Shown: positions 36,423-47,100, counted from the first letter of the stretch. The stretch is 64,000 bases of DNA from Pontibacter diazotrophicus (GCF_003367245.1 NZ_QRGR01000002.1:1-64000); one strand, 5' to 3'. Numbers and translations: made by a program. The notes: generated from the sequence alone by a model not told the origin.

Positions 36423-36611
36423 AGGTAATGGTAAGGTTTAGATTTTACTTTTCTATACGAGGAACGATGTCATCCCGACGAGTTGAGGGCTCATCAGCCT
36501 GTTATCCTCAGTAAGCAGTAATTATATACTTAACGCTATTTCCGAGGTTTTCATATCATATTTTGTCTCAGCTTTGCTTTTATCTTACCTGCCGTAGTAT
36601 TGGCTTATTCA

Positions 36612-36800
36612 GCTACTCATTAACCACCTTTTCCATCGCTTCTGCCTTTGCGCTCCACGTCCGCGGGGGCGCGTTTTCCCGTTCAGCGCTGTGTAAATAA
36701 AGCTGCCGGGGGTAGGGGCCCTCTTTCGCTCCGCTGCAGGCTGCCTCACTTCGTTCGGCACCGCATTATTTACAAGGCGCCTTCCGGGAAAACTGGAATC
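36612..36800 (+). repeat. Dispersed intergenic repeat family, copy 2
   Basis: It shares the core AAGCTGCCGGGGGTAGGGGC, the following CCTCTTT and TACAAGGCG sections with copy 1 at 26225-26439, in the same orientation, and differs in its outer parts. It lies between the TelA operon and the Rpn nuclease gene, in about 600 bases that hold no gene. Confidence 0.7.
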
Positions 36801-36928
36801 GTTCTTCCTCCGAACCAACAAGCTGAATTCGACCAGTAGACCAAACTAGAACAGCCTAAAACAATAACAATGGCAATAGCTATCAGCGAATGAAAAAAGC
36901 AGACTCCCCGCCTTGGATTCTAAAGTGG

Positions 36929-36968
36929 GCCCCTGCACCCCCAGGAAGGGTTAGGGGTGGTTTGACCC
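36929..36968. repeat. GGGTGGTT-type palindrome half
   Basis: The stretch GCACCCCCAGGAAGGGTTAG followed by GGGTGGTTTG is a single arm of the palindrome family seen in full at 54071-54308 and 58704-58780. It lies just before the Rpn gene. Confidence 0.5.
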
Positions 36969-37002
36969 GGAAAAGCAGAAACATTCAACCTAAAAAAAAT
37001 TG

Positions 37003-37010
37003 TATATTTG
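37003..37010 (+). promoter_or_regulatory. Candidate -7 box before the Rpn nuclease gene
   Basis: TATATTTG matches TAnnTTTG and ends 11 bases before the ATG. The larger context TTGTATATTTGAG is repeated before the HNH gene at 43106. A -33 element is not clear. Confidence 0.4.
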
Positions 37011-37021
37011 AGTAAAGGATA

Positions 37022-37864
37022 ATGACAATGACTGAATTTGCAGAAAAATATATTAATCCATTTACCGATTACGGTTTCAAGAAGCTGTTTGGGGAAGAGC
37101 CTAATAAAGACTTATTACTGGATTTCTTGAACGTACTTTTAAAAGAAGAGCAAGGGGAGATTAAAGACCTGACTTATCTAAAAGGTGAACAACTTGGAAC
37201 AGGTGAAGTGGATAGGAAAGCAATTTTTGACCTTTATTGCGAAAATGAGAAAGGTGAAAAGTTCATTGTTGAATTACAAAAGACAAAACAAAATTATTTT
37301 AAAGACAGAACTGTCTATTATTCCACCTTTCCCATTCGTGAACAGGCAAAGCGGGCAGACTGGAACTATGAACTGAAGGCTGTTTATACTATAGCAATCC
37401 TTGATTTTGTATTTGATGAGGATAAGAATGACCCTGCTAAATTCCGGTATGACATCAAGTTGACAGATACTGAAACAAAGGAGGTGTTCTACAATAAGCT
37501 CACATTCATCTACCTGGAAATGCCTAAGTTCAATAAAACGGTAGATGAACTGGAAACAAGATTTGATAAGTGGCTATACGTGATACGAAACCTGAATAGA
37601 CTTGACAAAGTGCCGGATAAATTGAGAGAAAGGGTTTTCAATAAGCTTTTTGAAACCGCCGAGATAGCAAGGTTCACTCCAGACCAAGTACGTTTTTATG
37701 AAGATAGCTTGAAGTATTACCGGGATATGAAAAATTCTTTGGATACGGCAAAGGAAGAAAAAGCTTTAGAAATAGCAAAGGAGTTACTAAAAAATGGAGT
37801 TGATTTGGACATAATTTCAAAAGCAACCGGTTTAACTCGGGAACAAATAGAACGAATAAAATAA
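37022..37864 (+). CDS. Rpn-family recombination-promoting nuclease (PD-(D/E)XK transposase-like)
   Basis: The 280-residue protein has the family's N-terminus FINPFTDYGFKKLFG-like (INPFTDYGFKKLFGEEPNKD) and the nuclease core AIFDLYCENEKGEKFIVELQ (Asp, then Glu-x-Gln). It continues with FKDRTVYYSTFPIREQ and YTIAILDFVFD. Rpn proteins are found in variable copy number in Bacteroidota and cut DNA in E. coli. The C-terminal helix-turn-helix-like end (GVDLDIISKATGLTREQIERI) is typical. An alternative ATG lies six bases downstream. It stands alone. Confidence 0.88.
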   Translation: MTMTEFAEKYINPFTDYGFKKLFGEEPNKDLLLDFLNVLLKEEQGEIKDLTYLKGEQLGTGEVDRKAIFDLYCENEKGEKFIVELQKTKQNYFKDRTVYYSTFPIREQAKRADWNYELKAVYTIAILDFVFDEDKNDPAKFRYDIKLTDTETKEVFYNKLTFIYLEMPKFNKTVDELETRFDKWLYVIRNLNRLDKVPDKLRERVFNKLFETAEIARFTPDQVRFYEDSLKYYRDMKNSLDTAKEEKALEIAKELLKNGVDLDIISKATGLTREQIERIK

Positions 37865-38114
37865 TAGCGAAGTATAACCAAACAAACAGGTTATTCGGCA
37901 TTAACTGGAAATTCAGGCACCAAACCCTTTAAAAACTTTACAGCAACTGGACACGGAACAACCTTTAAATACCTGACAGTCAGTTCACTAACCTCTACTC
38001 GGAGCAGCCATGAGAGCAGTATAGCTATAACAGCATACATAACAATACCCCGTAAGATAAAACAGACTTCCGCACGACAAATCAGCCACAGAAGTAACAA
38101 CCATAATCAACCCA

Positions 38115-38154
38115 TAAAAAAACCAGCCCTGCCCGAAGGGCAAGGCTGGCTGGT
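38115..38154 (-). terminator. Terminator after the PorT-like gene
   Basis: ACCAGCC..CTGCCC pairs with GGGCAAGGCTGGCTGGT around GAAG, with a small bulge. On the minus strand a run of seven T follows, 22 bases after the stop of the PorT-like gene. The preceding bases 37865-38110 hold no supported gene. Confidence 0.75.
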
Positions 38155-38175
38155 ATAACAGGCCTTTATGTTATC

Positions 38176-38847
38176 TTAGTTACCGGATGGGAAACGTAGA
38201 CCTAGTGTCAGCATAAACACGGAGTGGCGGGCGTTGGAGAGGTCTCCTTCCATGTAGTTGGAATCATCCTTCACAAAATCAGTGAAAGCACCATTGTAAC
38301 GTAGGCCAAGGCTGATGCCGTTGCCGGCGGCAAAACCAATGCCGGCGGCATAGCCGATCTCAAAATCAGCAAGGCCTTCTTTGTTCTGCTCGTTTTCGGT
38401 GCTGGAGATGAGGTTTCCATTGCCATCATACACTTCCGTCTCGTTGTTCACGCTGAGCAGGTAGCTCAGTTGCGGCCCCAGTTCAAAGTATACCGGACCG
38501 GCGTTCACGTGGGCCAGCACAGGCAGATCCAGGTAATTATAGTTCACGCGGCCTTCGCGTCTTCTTTGCTGTAAAAGCAGGTTAGTGTACTCCACCCCAC
38601 TGCTCTTAAAGCCTTTCCTGGAGTAAAGGAGCTCCGGCTGAATGGAAACGAAATCCTCCACCACCGGTAGGTTTAAAGTCACACCGCCATGAAAGGACAC
38701 TTTATTCTCAAACATATCTTCGTCACGCAAATCACCGGAAAGGTTCGAGAGGTTAGCCCCTCCCCTTACGCCGAAAGTGGCCTGCGCCTGCGCAGCAGAG
38801 AAAGAGCCAATTATCAGGGCGGCTGCAAAAAATAGTTTCTTCATCAT
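38176..38847 (-). CDS. PorT-like outer-membrane beta-barrel protein
   Basis: The 223-residue protein has a signal peptide (FFAAALIIGSFSAAQAQ) and the OMP_b-brl pattern of alternating amphipathic strands: ATFGVRGGANLSNLSG, VSIQPELLYSRKGFK, YLDLPVLAHVNAGPVYFELGPQ and a last strand VFMLTLGLRF. Such eight-stranded barrels are common in Bacteroidota; their roles are mostly unknown. It is a single-gene unit closed by a terminator. Confidence 0.85.
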   Translation of the reverse strand: MMKKLFFAAALIIGSFSAAQAQATFGVRGGANLSNLSGDLRDEDMFENKVSFHGGVTLNLPVVEDFVSIQPELLYSRKGFKSSGVEYTNLLLQQRRREGRVNYNYLDLPVLAHVNAGPVYFELGPQLSYLLSVNNETEVYDGNGNLISSTENEQNKEGLADFEIGYAAGIGFAAGNGISLGLRYNGAFTDFVKDDSNYMEGDLSNARHSVFMLTLGLRFPSGN

Positions 38848-39070
38848 AATCGTATTGTATTTGGTTGGGTATTAATCGGCCTGTATACGGGCATATGTAT
38901 AGGGGAGGACGTAATAAATTGTACCTTTTATGACGGTGTATAACACTAAAACCTTTCATACATTTCACAGTCAACGATTTAGCTGCACTAAATTTTAAAG
39001 CATCCCCCACTTACTCAGCACCCGGTAAGGCAACGGATACCCGGAAACGCCATTCCCTGTTATAAAAAAG
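38848..39070. other. Upstream region of the PorT-like gene
   Basis: About 220 bases up to the terminator at 39071-39107, then a further 190 bases of AT-rich sequence to 39297. I see no gene in either piece. Confidence 0.4.
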
Positions 39071-39107
39071 AAACAGCCGCTTCCCTGTTGAGGTAAAGCG
39101 GCTGTTT
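39071..39107 (-). terminator. Terminator downstream of the 39.3-40.1 kb lipoprotein gene
   Basis: AAACAGCCGCTT at 39071-39082 pairs with AAGCGGCTGTTT at 39096-39107. A six-base T-run with one interruption follows on the minus strand, about 190 bases after the lipoprotein stop. Confidence 0.75.
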
Positions 39108-39297
39108 TCGTTCAGGTAAAAACCAGTTCTTCTTCTATAGCCTGTAAAGGCTGCCTGACTGCTGTAGCCTGTTTAAATTTTACTTATGAAAGCGTCATGC
39201 AAAAAAGCTCCAACCAAAAAATGCCAGGCTGCAACTACTAACCGGTATAAAGGTCCCTCCTCAAAGGAGAACATAAGAAATGATTACCTCACGTCCA

Positions 39298-40128
39298 TTA
39301 TTCATAATTATAGCTATCTATAAAAGCGGGCACGTGCGGGTGTGTCTCCAGCTTCGTGTACCGTTGCTGCGGCATGCCGGATTCGTGGTAAACATAGGTA
39401 TAGCGTTCAGCATCACGAAAGCCTGGGTTATTTTCAAACAGTTTCACACCCGGCAGGTACATCTCACTTTCGGCGTAAGGCACGGGGTTGGGTTTGTCGT
39501 CATAACTGCCCCAGTATATTGTATATAGTGTGCTCAGGTCTTCTAACCTGTTGCTGGACGACCATGCCTGCACAATTTCCGTCAGGTTGCCGTTTGCATC
39601 ATACTTATATTCCGCAATTCCGAGCCTGCCTTCGTCATAGCGGGCGTAGCTCATAGTGGTCTTTTTCACCAGCTTCTCTCCGCTGTACTCAAAGGTGTAG
39701 TGGTAGTTTACCAGGTTCTCCCCGTAATAGCGCTTGGCCTCCACTACTTTATCGCCATCATAAGTATACAGCAGGTAATTCGTGCCGCCCTTAAAATTGA
39801 GCCGCACGGGTTTATCGCCTTCATACACCACAGTATAGCCCTGTGTTTGCTGGTCAGAATAGCTCACCTCTACCAGCCGGTTTTGTGTGTCGTAGCGGAA
39901 GTTTCTGGTTCCCAGCTGCGTGAGCAGGCTGTTGGTAGTTACAGGCGTAGGCGTGTTGTCGGTGGGTGGCGGCGTAACAGGCGGTGGTGGAGTTGTAGGA
40001 GTTGTTGGCGATGGTGTACCTGTAGAAGGTTGACCTGGCGTGGAAGGTAAAATGTTTTCTTTGTCGCAGGAAGAAAGGAAAACGGATAGGCTTAGTCCTG
40101 CCAGCAGCACAAAATGGTTTGGTTTCAT
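39298..40128 (-). CDS. Lipoprotein with Pro/Thr linker and YD-like repeats
   Basis: Starting at the ATG at 40128 gives a standard lipoprotein signal (FVLLAGLSLSVFLSSC); the open frame itself extends 13 codons further. After the Cys comes a Pro/Thr-rich linker of about 45 residues. Tyr-rich repeats follow, resembling YD/RHS-type or DUF4595-like strands (FRYDTQNRLVEVSYSD, LLYTYDGDKVVEAKRYY, YKYDANGNLTEIVQAW). It is a surface or periplasmic lipoprotein of unknown role. Confidence 0.75.
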   Translation of the reverse strand: MKPNHFVLLAGLSLSVFLSSCDKENILPSTPGQPSTGTPSPTTPTTPPPPVTPPPTDNTPTPVTTNSLLTQLGTRNFRYDTQNRLVEVSYSDQQTQGYTVVYEGDKPVRLNFKGGTNYLLYTYDGDKVVEAKRYYGENLVNYHYTFEYSGEKLVKKTTMSYARYDEGRLGIAEYKYDANGNLTEIVQAWSSSNRLEDLSTLYTIYWGSYDDKPNPVPYAESEMYLPGVKLFENNPGFRDAERYTYVYHESGMPQQRYTKLETHPHVPAFIDSYNYE

Positions 40129-40406
40129 GATATTAATTTTCATAGGTTTATTTTGACTGATAGACAAAGCCGATACATGAACCGTTGCCTGCTGGAGAAA
40201 GTATTTTTTTTAAAACTTAATCTTTTGATTGGGGAAAAGCCGTCTGCACCAGGTGCAGGAAAGCTGACACGGCACAGGCAGCACCGCTGCCATCAGGAAT
40301 TTCAGGCGCAGTAACAGGCACGTTGCAGGCAAAAAGTACATCCAGGCGTAAGCATATGTTTGCGGCATCGGGCTGCACCACAAAAATAAGCTGACTGTAT
40401 GCTTTT

Positions 40407-41582
40407 CTATTTCTGGTTGTAGGGAATATAGTTCTGCCAGTACCAGGGGGTGTAGGTGTCGCCGATGGCGGTTTCGAGCAGCGCTTTAAAAATACTTTCG
40501 GCGTTGTCGCTGTTGCTGAGAATGATGATGCCGGTGCCCTGCTCCGGGAAGACGATGGAGTAATGCTGGAAACCGTTGCCATGCCCTTCTTTAAAAGCTC
40601 CCGTGCCGTAAGGCGATTGCAGCAGGCCCCAGCCCAGGCCATAGCTTAAGGCAATGGCATCGTTGGCGGTGGTATCGCGCGCACTCAAAGGGCCGAACTG
40701 CCTGACAGACCGGAGCCTGATTTGCGGGCTGAACATTTCCTTTGTGGTAGAAGACTTTAACAGCTTGTTCTGAAGCACCGCCTGCGTGAACAGGGTATAA
40801 TCATCAAGCGTGGTTTCGAGGGTGCTGGCGGACCTGGCCTCGTTGTCCTTGTCCTTCGGGTAAAGCTCCCCCTTTGCATTATGCCCCACCACATAATCCG
40901 CATCGAACTGCGGTTGCCAGGTATAAGAAGATTGCTTCATGCCCAAAGGCGTAAAAACCTTTTCCTGCATGAGTGCCTCCAGTTCTTTGCCCGTCATCTT
41001 TTCGAGCACCACCTGCAGGTACACCATCCCCTCCCCTGAATAAAGATACTTTGTGCCGGGGCTATGCTTTACTTTTATTTTCTGGTCTTCCTCGAACCAC
41101 CTCCAGTTGGGGAATCCGCTTGTATGCGCCAGGCACATTCTGGCGGTTATGTCTTGATAGAGCGTGTCATGTGCCAGATCACGGAAGTCGTCGTGCCATT
41201 TTTTGGTGGGGGTATAGGTGTAAATGGATTTGGGCAGATAGTCCTGCAGGGGCTTGTCCAGGTCCAGCACTCCCTCCTCTACCAATTTCATCACAAGCAC
41301 CGCAAACACCGCCTTGCTCAGCGAAGCGCCATAAAAGTTAGTGCTGGTCTTTATCGGCTCCTTTGTATCGAGGCGCTTATAGCCAAAGGTCTTTTTATAG
41401 ACCGGCTCCTGCTTATTGAATACAGTTATCGCCAATCCGTGAACATCAGCAGCATCCACCAGCGCCTGTATCTTCTGGTCTAAGGCTGTAGCGGTTATTT
41501 TACTTCCGTCAAGTTTGGTGATGGTTTGAGCGTGGGTGGTGAGGGGAAGAACAGCAAGAAGAAGGAAGTACAGTTTTTTCAT
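40407..41582 (-). CDS. Class-C beta-lactamase-like serine hydrolase
   Basis: The start at 41582 gives a Sec signal peptide (LYFLLLAVLPLTTHAQ); the frame is open 25 codons further but those lack a signal. The SxxK motif is in YGASLSKAVF, the Tyr motif in YLYSGEGMVYLQ and the third motif region HGNGF(QHY). These proteins hydrolyse peptides or esters in the periplasm and are usually not resistance enzymes. A decayed copy of the first 55-60 codons lies at 42840-43016, beyond the Rieske gene. Confidence 0.88.
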   Translation of the reverse strand: MKKLYFLLLAVLPLTTHAQTITKLDGSKITATALDQKIQALVDAADVHGLAITVFNKQEPVYKKTFGYKRLDTKEPIKTSTNFYGASLSKAVFAVLVMKLVEEGVLDLDKPLQDYLPKSIYTYTPTKKWHDDFRDLAHDTLYQDITARMCLAHTSGFPNWRWFEEDQKIKVKHSPGTKYLYSGEGMVYLQVVLEKMTGKELEALMQEKVFTPLGMKQSSYTWQPQFDADYVVGHNAKGELYPKDKDNEARSASTLETTLDDYTLFTQAVLQNKLLKSSTTKEMFSPQIRLRSVRQFGPLSARDTTANDAIALSYGLGWGLLQSPYGTGAFKEGHGNGFQHYSIVFPEQGTGIIILSNSDNAESIFKALLETAIGDTYTPWYWQNYIPYNQK

Positions 41583-41768
41583 AGTAGCAGGGAATAAAGC
41601 AGCAAGCATACTTAAACTTATAACACATGCTCCTTCAATACAAAGAATAACAGGCAATTACCTGAGGCTTCCCAGCGCCAAGGTTTTCTGCGACAGTATC
41701 ATATTCCTTGTTTCAAGGCTACGCCTGTTGTGCGAAAAGGCTGTTACCTGTCCGCATGAACAATTGCG

Positions 41769-42662
41769 CTATTTGTTTTCTTTTGCAGGGGTCCGAACCT
41801 CAATCTGACCATCTCTTACCCGTACTTCAAACCGGGGCTGCGGCTCTGTTGCCGGGCCATGTACCACGCTGCCGTCTTCCAAAGAAAAAACAGACCCGTG
41901 CCACGGACAGCGCACGCGGCCATCGTCAAGCAGATCACCTTCTGAGAGGGGGCCGCCAAGGTGCGAGCACGTATGGGCCAGGGCAAATATCTTCCCGTTC
42001 TTTCGGGCAAGAAGCACGGGAACTTCTCCGGCTTTGACACAGCGCATGGAGTTTTCGGCTAATTCATTTTCCGGTAAAACAGAGACAAAATCTTCCGGAT
42101 ATTCTGCAGCCGTAGCCGTGTGATCTACACCTAACTGCTTGCCGAACACAAGGTGCCCTCCCAGGTAGGCACCGAAACTCACCACCCCATACCCCAGCAT
42201 AGACAGGCCAATAGCAGTTCCGCGGGTATTTTTGCGCCGGCGGAGCAACAGCGATGTGACGTAAAGAGCGGCCGCACCTGCATTCAGCATACCATGCATC
42301 ATCCCGATTTTCCGCCTTTCCTTCGTCGTGCCGGTCCAGTCGGTAAGGCCTGTTACTGCCGCGCCAACTGCTCCAACCAGACCAACTGCCACAGCGGCGT
42401 CGGCACCTGGGGCATATTTTTTCTTCCCCATGAGCTCCATGGTGTCCAGCACGGCAGCCGTCGTCCATGATCCGATGGGAACATCGGTTAGAGCAGGATG
42501 CAAGGGGTGGCCAAGCCAGGTACCGTGCAGCGCATCCTTCACCTGCTGACCGGCTTCACCGCCTGCTTCAAAAGCATTGACAACCGCAGGATGTATAGCG
42601 TCTCCTGCCGTTTTAAGCCACTCCTGTTTTTCAATGGCATCAATAATTGTGTTCTGCCCCAT
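41769..42662 (-). CDS. Membrane protein with DUF2231 and Rieske [2Fe-2S] domains
   Basis: From the ATG at 42662 the product is 297 residues. The N-terminal part has DUF2231: LGHPLHPALTDVPIGSWTTA, then four membrane helices. The C-terminal part is a Rieske ferredoxin domain with ligand boxes CSHLGGPL and CPWHGSVF. The fusion puts a soluble [2Fe-2S] centre next to a membrane domain, which suggests electron transfer at the inner membrane. Partner and substrate are unknown. Confidence 0.88.
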   Translation of the reverse strand: MGQNTIIDAIEKQEWLKTAGDAIHPAVVNAFEAGGEAGQQVKDALHGTWLGHPLHPALTDVPIGSWTTAAVLDTMELMGKKKYAPGADAAVAVGLVGAVGAAVTGLTDWTGTTKERRKIGMMHGMLNAGAAALYVTSLLLRRRKNTRGTAIGLSMLGYGVVSFGAYLGGHLVFGKQLGVDHTATAAEYPEDFVSVLPENELAENSMRCVKAGEVPVLLARKNGKIFALAHTCSHLGGPLSEGDLLDDGRVRCPWHGSVFSLEDGSVVHGPATEPQPRFEVRVRDGQIEVRTPAKENK

Positions 42663-42839
42663 TTGCTTTATCTCATTAGTATTTGGATTATAAGGTTGTG
42701 AACGCAAACAGAGGCAGGAGGTTTAGCATACTACCTCGTAAGTTCCTGAGACTTCGGTTTTTGTAATTTCGCGCTCTGCAGGTATCCAGAGAGGTGTCAG
42801 GGAATAATGTCGTGGCGTTTATAATTAAAGTTCTTTTAA

Positions 42840-43016
42840 TATACCGGCTCCTGATTATTGAAAACCGTGATGTACATCCGCGGCATCCATCTGCGACTGT
42901 ATCTTCTGGTCTAAGGCAGCAGCGGTTATGTTGCCTCCGTCATGTCTGGAGATAGTCTGGGAATGAGAGGAGAAATGGAATTATGCCAGGAGGAGGAAGC
43001 AAGAGAGGTTCTTCAT
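42840..43016 (-). pseudogene. Decayed 5' fragment of a class-C serine hydrolase gene
   Basis: Read on the minus strand it begins with ATG at 43014-43016 and matches the start of the gene at 40407-41582. It has a signal peptide-like stretch, then ALDQKIQSQMDAADVH, nearly the same as ALDQKIQALVDAADVH in the intact gene. A stop codon interrupts the signal part and the copy ends after about 58 codons. It is a partial duplication left by recombination. Confidence 0.75.
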
Positions 43017-43105
43017 AATTTCATTAGTAGGTGCTGGAGGTGTTAAAGGCTTAGTAGGTTGTAAACTTAAAAGCTAGGCTCACATATTTTATATATTCAA
43101 GTTTG

Positions 43106-43113
43106 TATATTTG
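43106..43113 (+). promoter_or_regulatory. Candidate -7 box before the HNH gene
   Basis: TATATTTG fits TAnnTTTG, within GTTTGTATATTTGAG, which is close to the box before the Rpn gene. It lies 64 bases before the ATG, leaving a leader that contains a hairpin. Confidence 0.35.
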
Positions 43114-43118
43114 AGAAT

Positions 43119-43157
43119 CACCTTAGAAAGTCAAGTAATCATCAAGGTGTTTTTTTT
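43119..43157 (+). terminator. Short hairpin and T-run in the leader of the HNH gene
   Basis: CACCTT at 43119-43124 pairs with AAGGTG at 43144-43149, and eight T follow directly. It lies 20 bases before the HNH start and downstream of the promoter candidate. It may therefore be a leader attenuator rather than the end of another gene. Six pairs with a 19-base loop is weak. Confidence 0.35.
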
Positions 43158-43177
43158 GCTTATTTATGTAAAAAAGA

Positions 43178-44128
43178 ATGGCTTCTAATCCTTCTGCACT
43201 TAATACCTATTTAAAGAAGTTTACCAGACTGCGTCAGGGCGTTACCAAGTATGGGAAAGCACCTCATAAACCTGTACTGTTGCTTTCTTTTATTGAGCTA
43301 TTTGAGAAAAGAGAAATCACAGACAACATGGTGTACATTTCACCAGAACTGGTGGCGCTGTTTAAAGAAACCTTTGCACTTTTGGTAAGGACGGCGCATA
43401 CTTCCGATTTCTCACTACCGTTTTACCACTTAACTGCTGAAGGTTTCTGGACTGTAAGAACAAAAGTAGGAACAGCTTTGAATGTGCATATTAAAAGCAT
43501 TAATACTCTGAACGAAGTTGTTGACTACGGCTGCTTTGCCGATGATCTTTATAGTTTACTGACCAACACGGAGAGCCGGAACATACTAAAGACAGTGCTC
43601 TTAGATCATTATTTCCCTAATACAAAATCAGAATATCTGAAGACGAAGCAAGGCGGTTATATACAAAATTTACAGAGCTACCTGCTTAACGAAAGCCCTG
43701 CAGGCTATGCTTTGGCATTAACCGATACAGACGAAGAAGAGCTGTTTATTCGTGGTGGCTTATTTAAAAAATTGGTACCACAAGTATACAATCATACTTG
43801 TTGCATTTCAGGTATGCGTCTGGTTTCCAATCACGGCTTTTCAATGATCGATGCTTGCCACATTGTACCTTTTAGCTTAAGTAAAGACGATAAGATAAAC
43901 AACGGTTTGGCTCTTTGCCCTAACCTGCACCGCGCTTTTGATCGGGGGCTTATCTCTGTTGATGAAAGACTAACTGTGCTGGTTTCTGATGCAATAGCTG
44001 AAGATACTACAAATAACTATGCACTTCGACACCTAAAAAGGAAACCATTGACTTTACCTTTTGGAGCAAAGCACTATCCAGAGGCTGGTAATCTGGCGTG
44101 GCATCGCCAGCATGTTTTTAAAGGCTAA
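43178..44128 (+). CDS. HNH restriction endonuclease
   Basis: The 316-residue protein has an N-terminal recognition-like region starting KFTRLRQGVTKYGKAPHKPV, typical of a family of predicted restriction enzymes (COG3440-like). A C-terminal HNH nuclease follows: CCISG, then DACHIVPFS (His228), INNGLALCPNLHRAFDRG (Asn242, His251). The helicase/HKD nuclease gene follows 43 bases later on the same strand. Together they form a predicted two-gene restriction-like defence unit. No methyltransferase is adjacent. Confidence 0.85.
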   Translation: MASNPSALNTYLKKFTRLRQGVTKYGKAPHKPVLLLSFIELFEKREITDNMVYISPELVALFKETFALLVRTAHTSDFSLPFYHLTAEGFWTVRTKVGTALNVHIKSINTLNEVVDYGCFADDLYSLLTNTESRNILKTVLLDHYFPNTKSEYLKTKQGGYIQNLQSYLLNESPAGYALALTDTDEEELFIRGGLFKKLVPQVYNHTCCISGMRLVSNHGFSMIDACHIVPFSLSKDDKINNGLALCPNLHRAFDRGLISVDERLTVLVSDAIAEDTTNNYALRHLKRKPLTLPFGAKHYPEAGNLAWHRQHVFKG

Positions 44129-44171
44129 ATCATTCCCCATTTTATTTTGATTTACTATACTTCCACAAAGG

Positions 44172-47100
44172 ATGCTTAAAGAAGGAATTTACGAACAGCT
44201 AATTACCTCTTCGCTAAAGAACAAAATCGAAAGCTTATCATCAGAGAAGTTTTTTATAGCTCAGGCTCAAATTGATAAAGAAGAAGCAGCTAAGATACTG
44301 TCTGAGTACTTGATCTGTCTAATACAACTTGCTTTAAGGGAGTTAAAAAAGGAAGATATTAAAAAGCAGGTAAAATTCTGCAATGAGATCATTCAGTTTG
44401 TAGATGAAAAGATAAACCTAGATGCTAGTGATAGCTTGATATATTTTGAAGAACAAATTCTGACAGCTGTACTTGCCAAAATAGGTAAAAAAGACAAGCA
44501 ACTGTTAGAAGACCTGAATCGCAAGATTCCCCAAACTGGCTTATCAGTTAGTAACCTATTTACAGGAAGTAACTCCGATATCTCTATTGATACAGAAATC
44601 GAGCGTGACATTTTATCTGCTGATAAGATCTATTGGATAGTCTCCTTTATAAGATGGTCTGGACTGCGAATATTTGAGCGAGCTTTAAAAGAGTTTACAG
44701 CGCGTGAAGGCGCCGAACTTCGCATTATCACGACTTCGTATATGGGAGCTACAGAGGCAAGAGCTTTGGATTTCTTATCGAGGCTTCCAAATACGAACAT
44801 CAAGATTTCCTATCAAACAAAGATTGAACGACTCCATGCGAAGGCTTATATCTTCGAAAGAAACACTGCATTTAATACCGCTTTTATCGGTTCCTCTAAT
44901 CTTTCTAAATCAGCTTTAACAAAAGGACTGGAGTGGAATTTAAGAGTAACCAGCCAGGAGAATCCGCACATTATAGAAAAGGCTAAAGCTACATTCGACC
45001 ATTACTGGAACAGCATCGATTTCGAAGACTTTACTATCGGTGGTATAACTAAATTCAAGGAAGCCATACAGCAGGAAAAGCAAAGAGATAATGTAGTTTC
45101 GTTAACCGATTATTTTAAGATAACTCCCTTCCCTTTTCAGAAGGAAGTACTGGAAAAGCTGAAGGTGGAAAGGGAGTTATACAGCAACTATAGAAACCTT
45201 ATTGTTGCTGCTACAGGTACAGGCAAAACGATTATCTCAGCCTTCGATTACCAACGGTTTTTCCTGTCACAAAAAGGCAAAGCAAACCTGCTGTTTATAG
45301 CGCACAGAAAAGAAATTTTAGAGCAGGCCGTTGTTTCTTTTAGAGCCGTACTCGGTGCTGGGTATAACGACTTCGGCCAACTGTGGGTAGGGAACCATAC
45401 GCCACAAGATGGTGACTTAAAGCATCTCTTTGTCTCCATACAAACTTTCAATTCTCAAAAGGAGTTCTTTAGAGAAAGGTTCTCAGCAGACTACTATGAT
45501 TTCATTGTAATAGACGAAGCGCACCACAGTCAAGCTGATACCTATCGTATTATCTTTGATCTGTTTTTGCCTAAGATCTTACTTGGACTAACTGCTACAC
45601 CGGAACGAATGGACGGCAAAAGTTTGCTGCCAGATTTCAACGATAAAATTTCTGCGGAAATCAGGTTAGCAGATGCGCTTACTTTAAAACTGCTCAGCCC
45701 GTTTCAGTACTTCTGTATTTCAGATAATAGCGTCGATCTGAGAAAAGTTAAGTGGGAAGCGGGAAAGTATAACACCACTGACTTAACACATATCTTGTCG
45801 AGCAGGCAACGAGTAGCTTTAGTTATAGATGCCGTAGAGCATTACCTGACAGATCCCTTTGAATCGAAAACACTTTGCTTCTGTACCTCAAAAGCGCACG
45901 CACAATTTATGAGCGAAGCATTTATTAGGGCTGGCTATAGAGCGGTTTCTTTAGTTAGCGGTAATGGCAACGACTCGGAAAGAGCTACTATTCGGCAGCG
46001 ACTCATTAAAGGTGAGATCAACTTCGTTTTTGTGGTTGACATATTTAATGAAGGGGTAGATATTCCTGAAATTGACACGATTTTATTTTTACGGCCTACA
46101 GAAAGTTTAACTGTATTCCTGCAGCAGTTGGGCCGTGGACTCAGGATTTCGGAAGGCAAAGAATGTTTAACGGTTTTGGACTTTGTGAGCCAGGCACATG
46201 AGCGGTATAATTTTGCTGATAAGTTTAGAGCGTTAGCAGGTAAATCGAGGTTTAATATTCAAAAAGAAATCGAAAACAACTTCCCTCATTTACCTCCGGG
46301 CTGTAATATCCGAATGGAAAAGCAAGCCAAGAACTATATTTTGGATAACATAAAAAATGCTATTTTCAATATCAGGAGATTACGAAGTGAAGTTATCAGC
46401 TTTCAGCATCATACACACCAGGAATTGACACTTGCTAATTTCCTAACATATCATCATCTGGATATCCGCTCAATTTATAAATACAGTACATGGTCTGAAT
46501 TAAAGCAGGATGCTGGACTGCTAAATGACGAAACACAGGAGCATCACAGCCAGCTAGCTAAAGGATTAAAGAGGCTGGTTCAAATTGACTCTCCCTCCTA
46601 TTTACAATTCATCGCTAATCTTATAGACAAAGGTTTTTACTTCGCTAGCACCGATGCGCTTGATAAACAATTTGCTTTAATGTTTTATTATGACATTTGG
46701 CAAAAGGGCATTGGGGAATATGGTTTTGCAAGTATAGAAGAAGGGCTGCGGGAGATAGCGAGATACCCGGTGCTTAAGAATGAGCTACAAGAGATTGTCG
46801 CTTACTTGAGAGGTCATCTAACCCATACTACCAAAGCAATTGATTTAGACTATCCGGTAGCGATGGAAGTACATGCTCGCTATTCGAGAGATGAAATATT
46901 GTGCGCCTTTGGCAAAACTACTCCTGAAAGAGCATTTCCATCTCAGGAAGGCGTTATTAATATTTCTGATCTAAATACAGAATTACTGCTAGTTACCTTG
47001 AATAAATCAGATAAAGATTTTTCCCCGAGCACGCAGTATGAAGACTATGCCATTAACGAAAAAATATTCCATTGGCAGTCACAAAACAAAACAGCTCCTG

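Noticed and set aside
40407..41582. Antibiotic-resistance beta-lactamase
   Set aside because: The protein is a general class-C-type serine hydrolase; motifs alone do not indicate drug hydrolysis.
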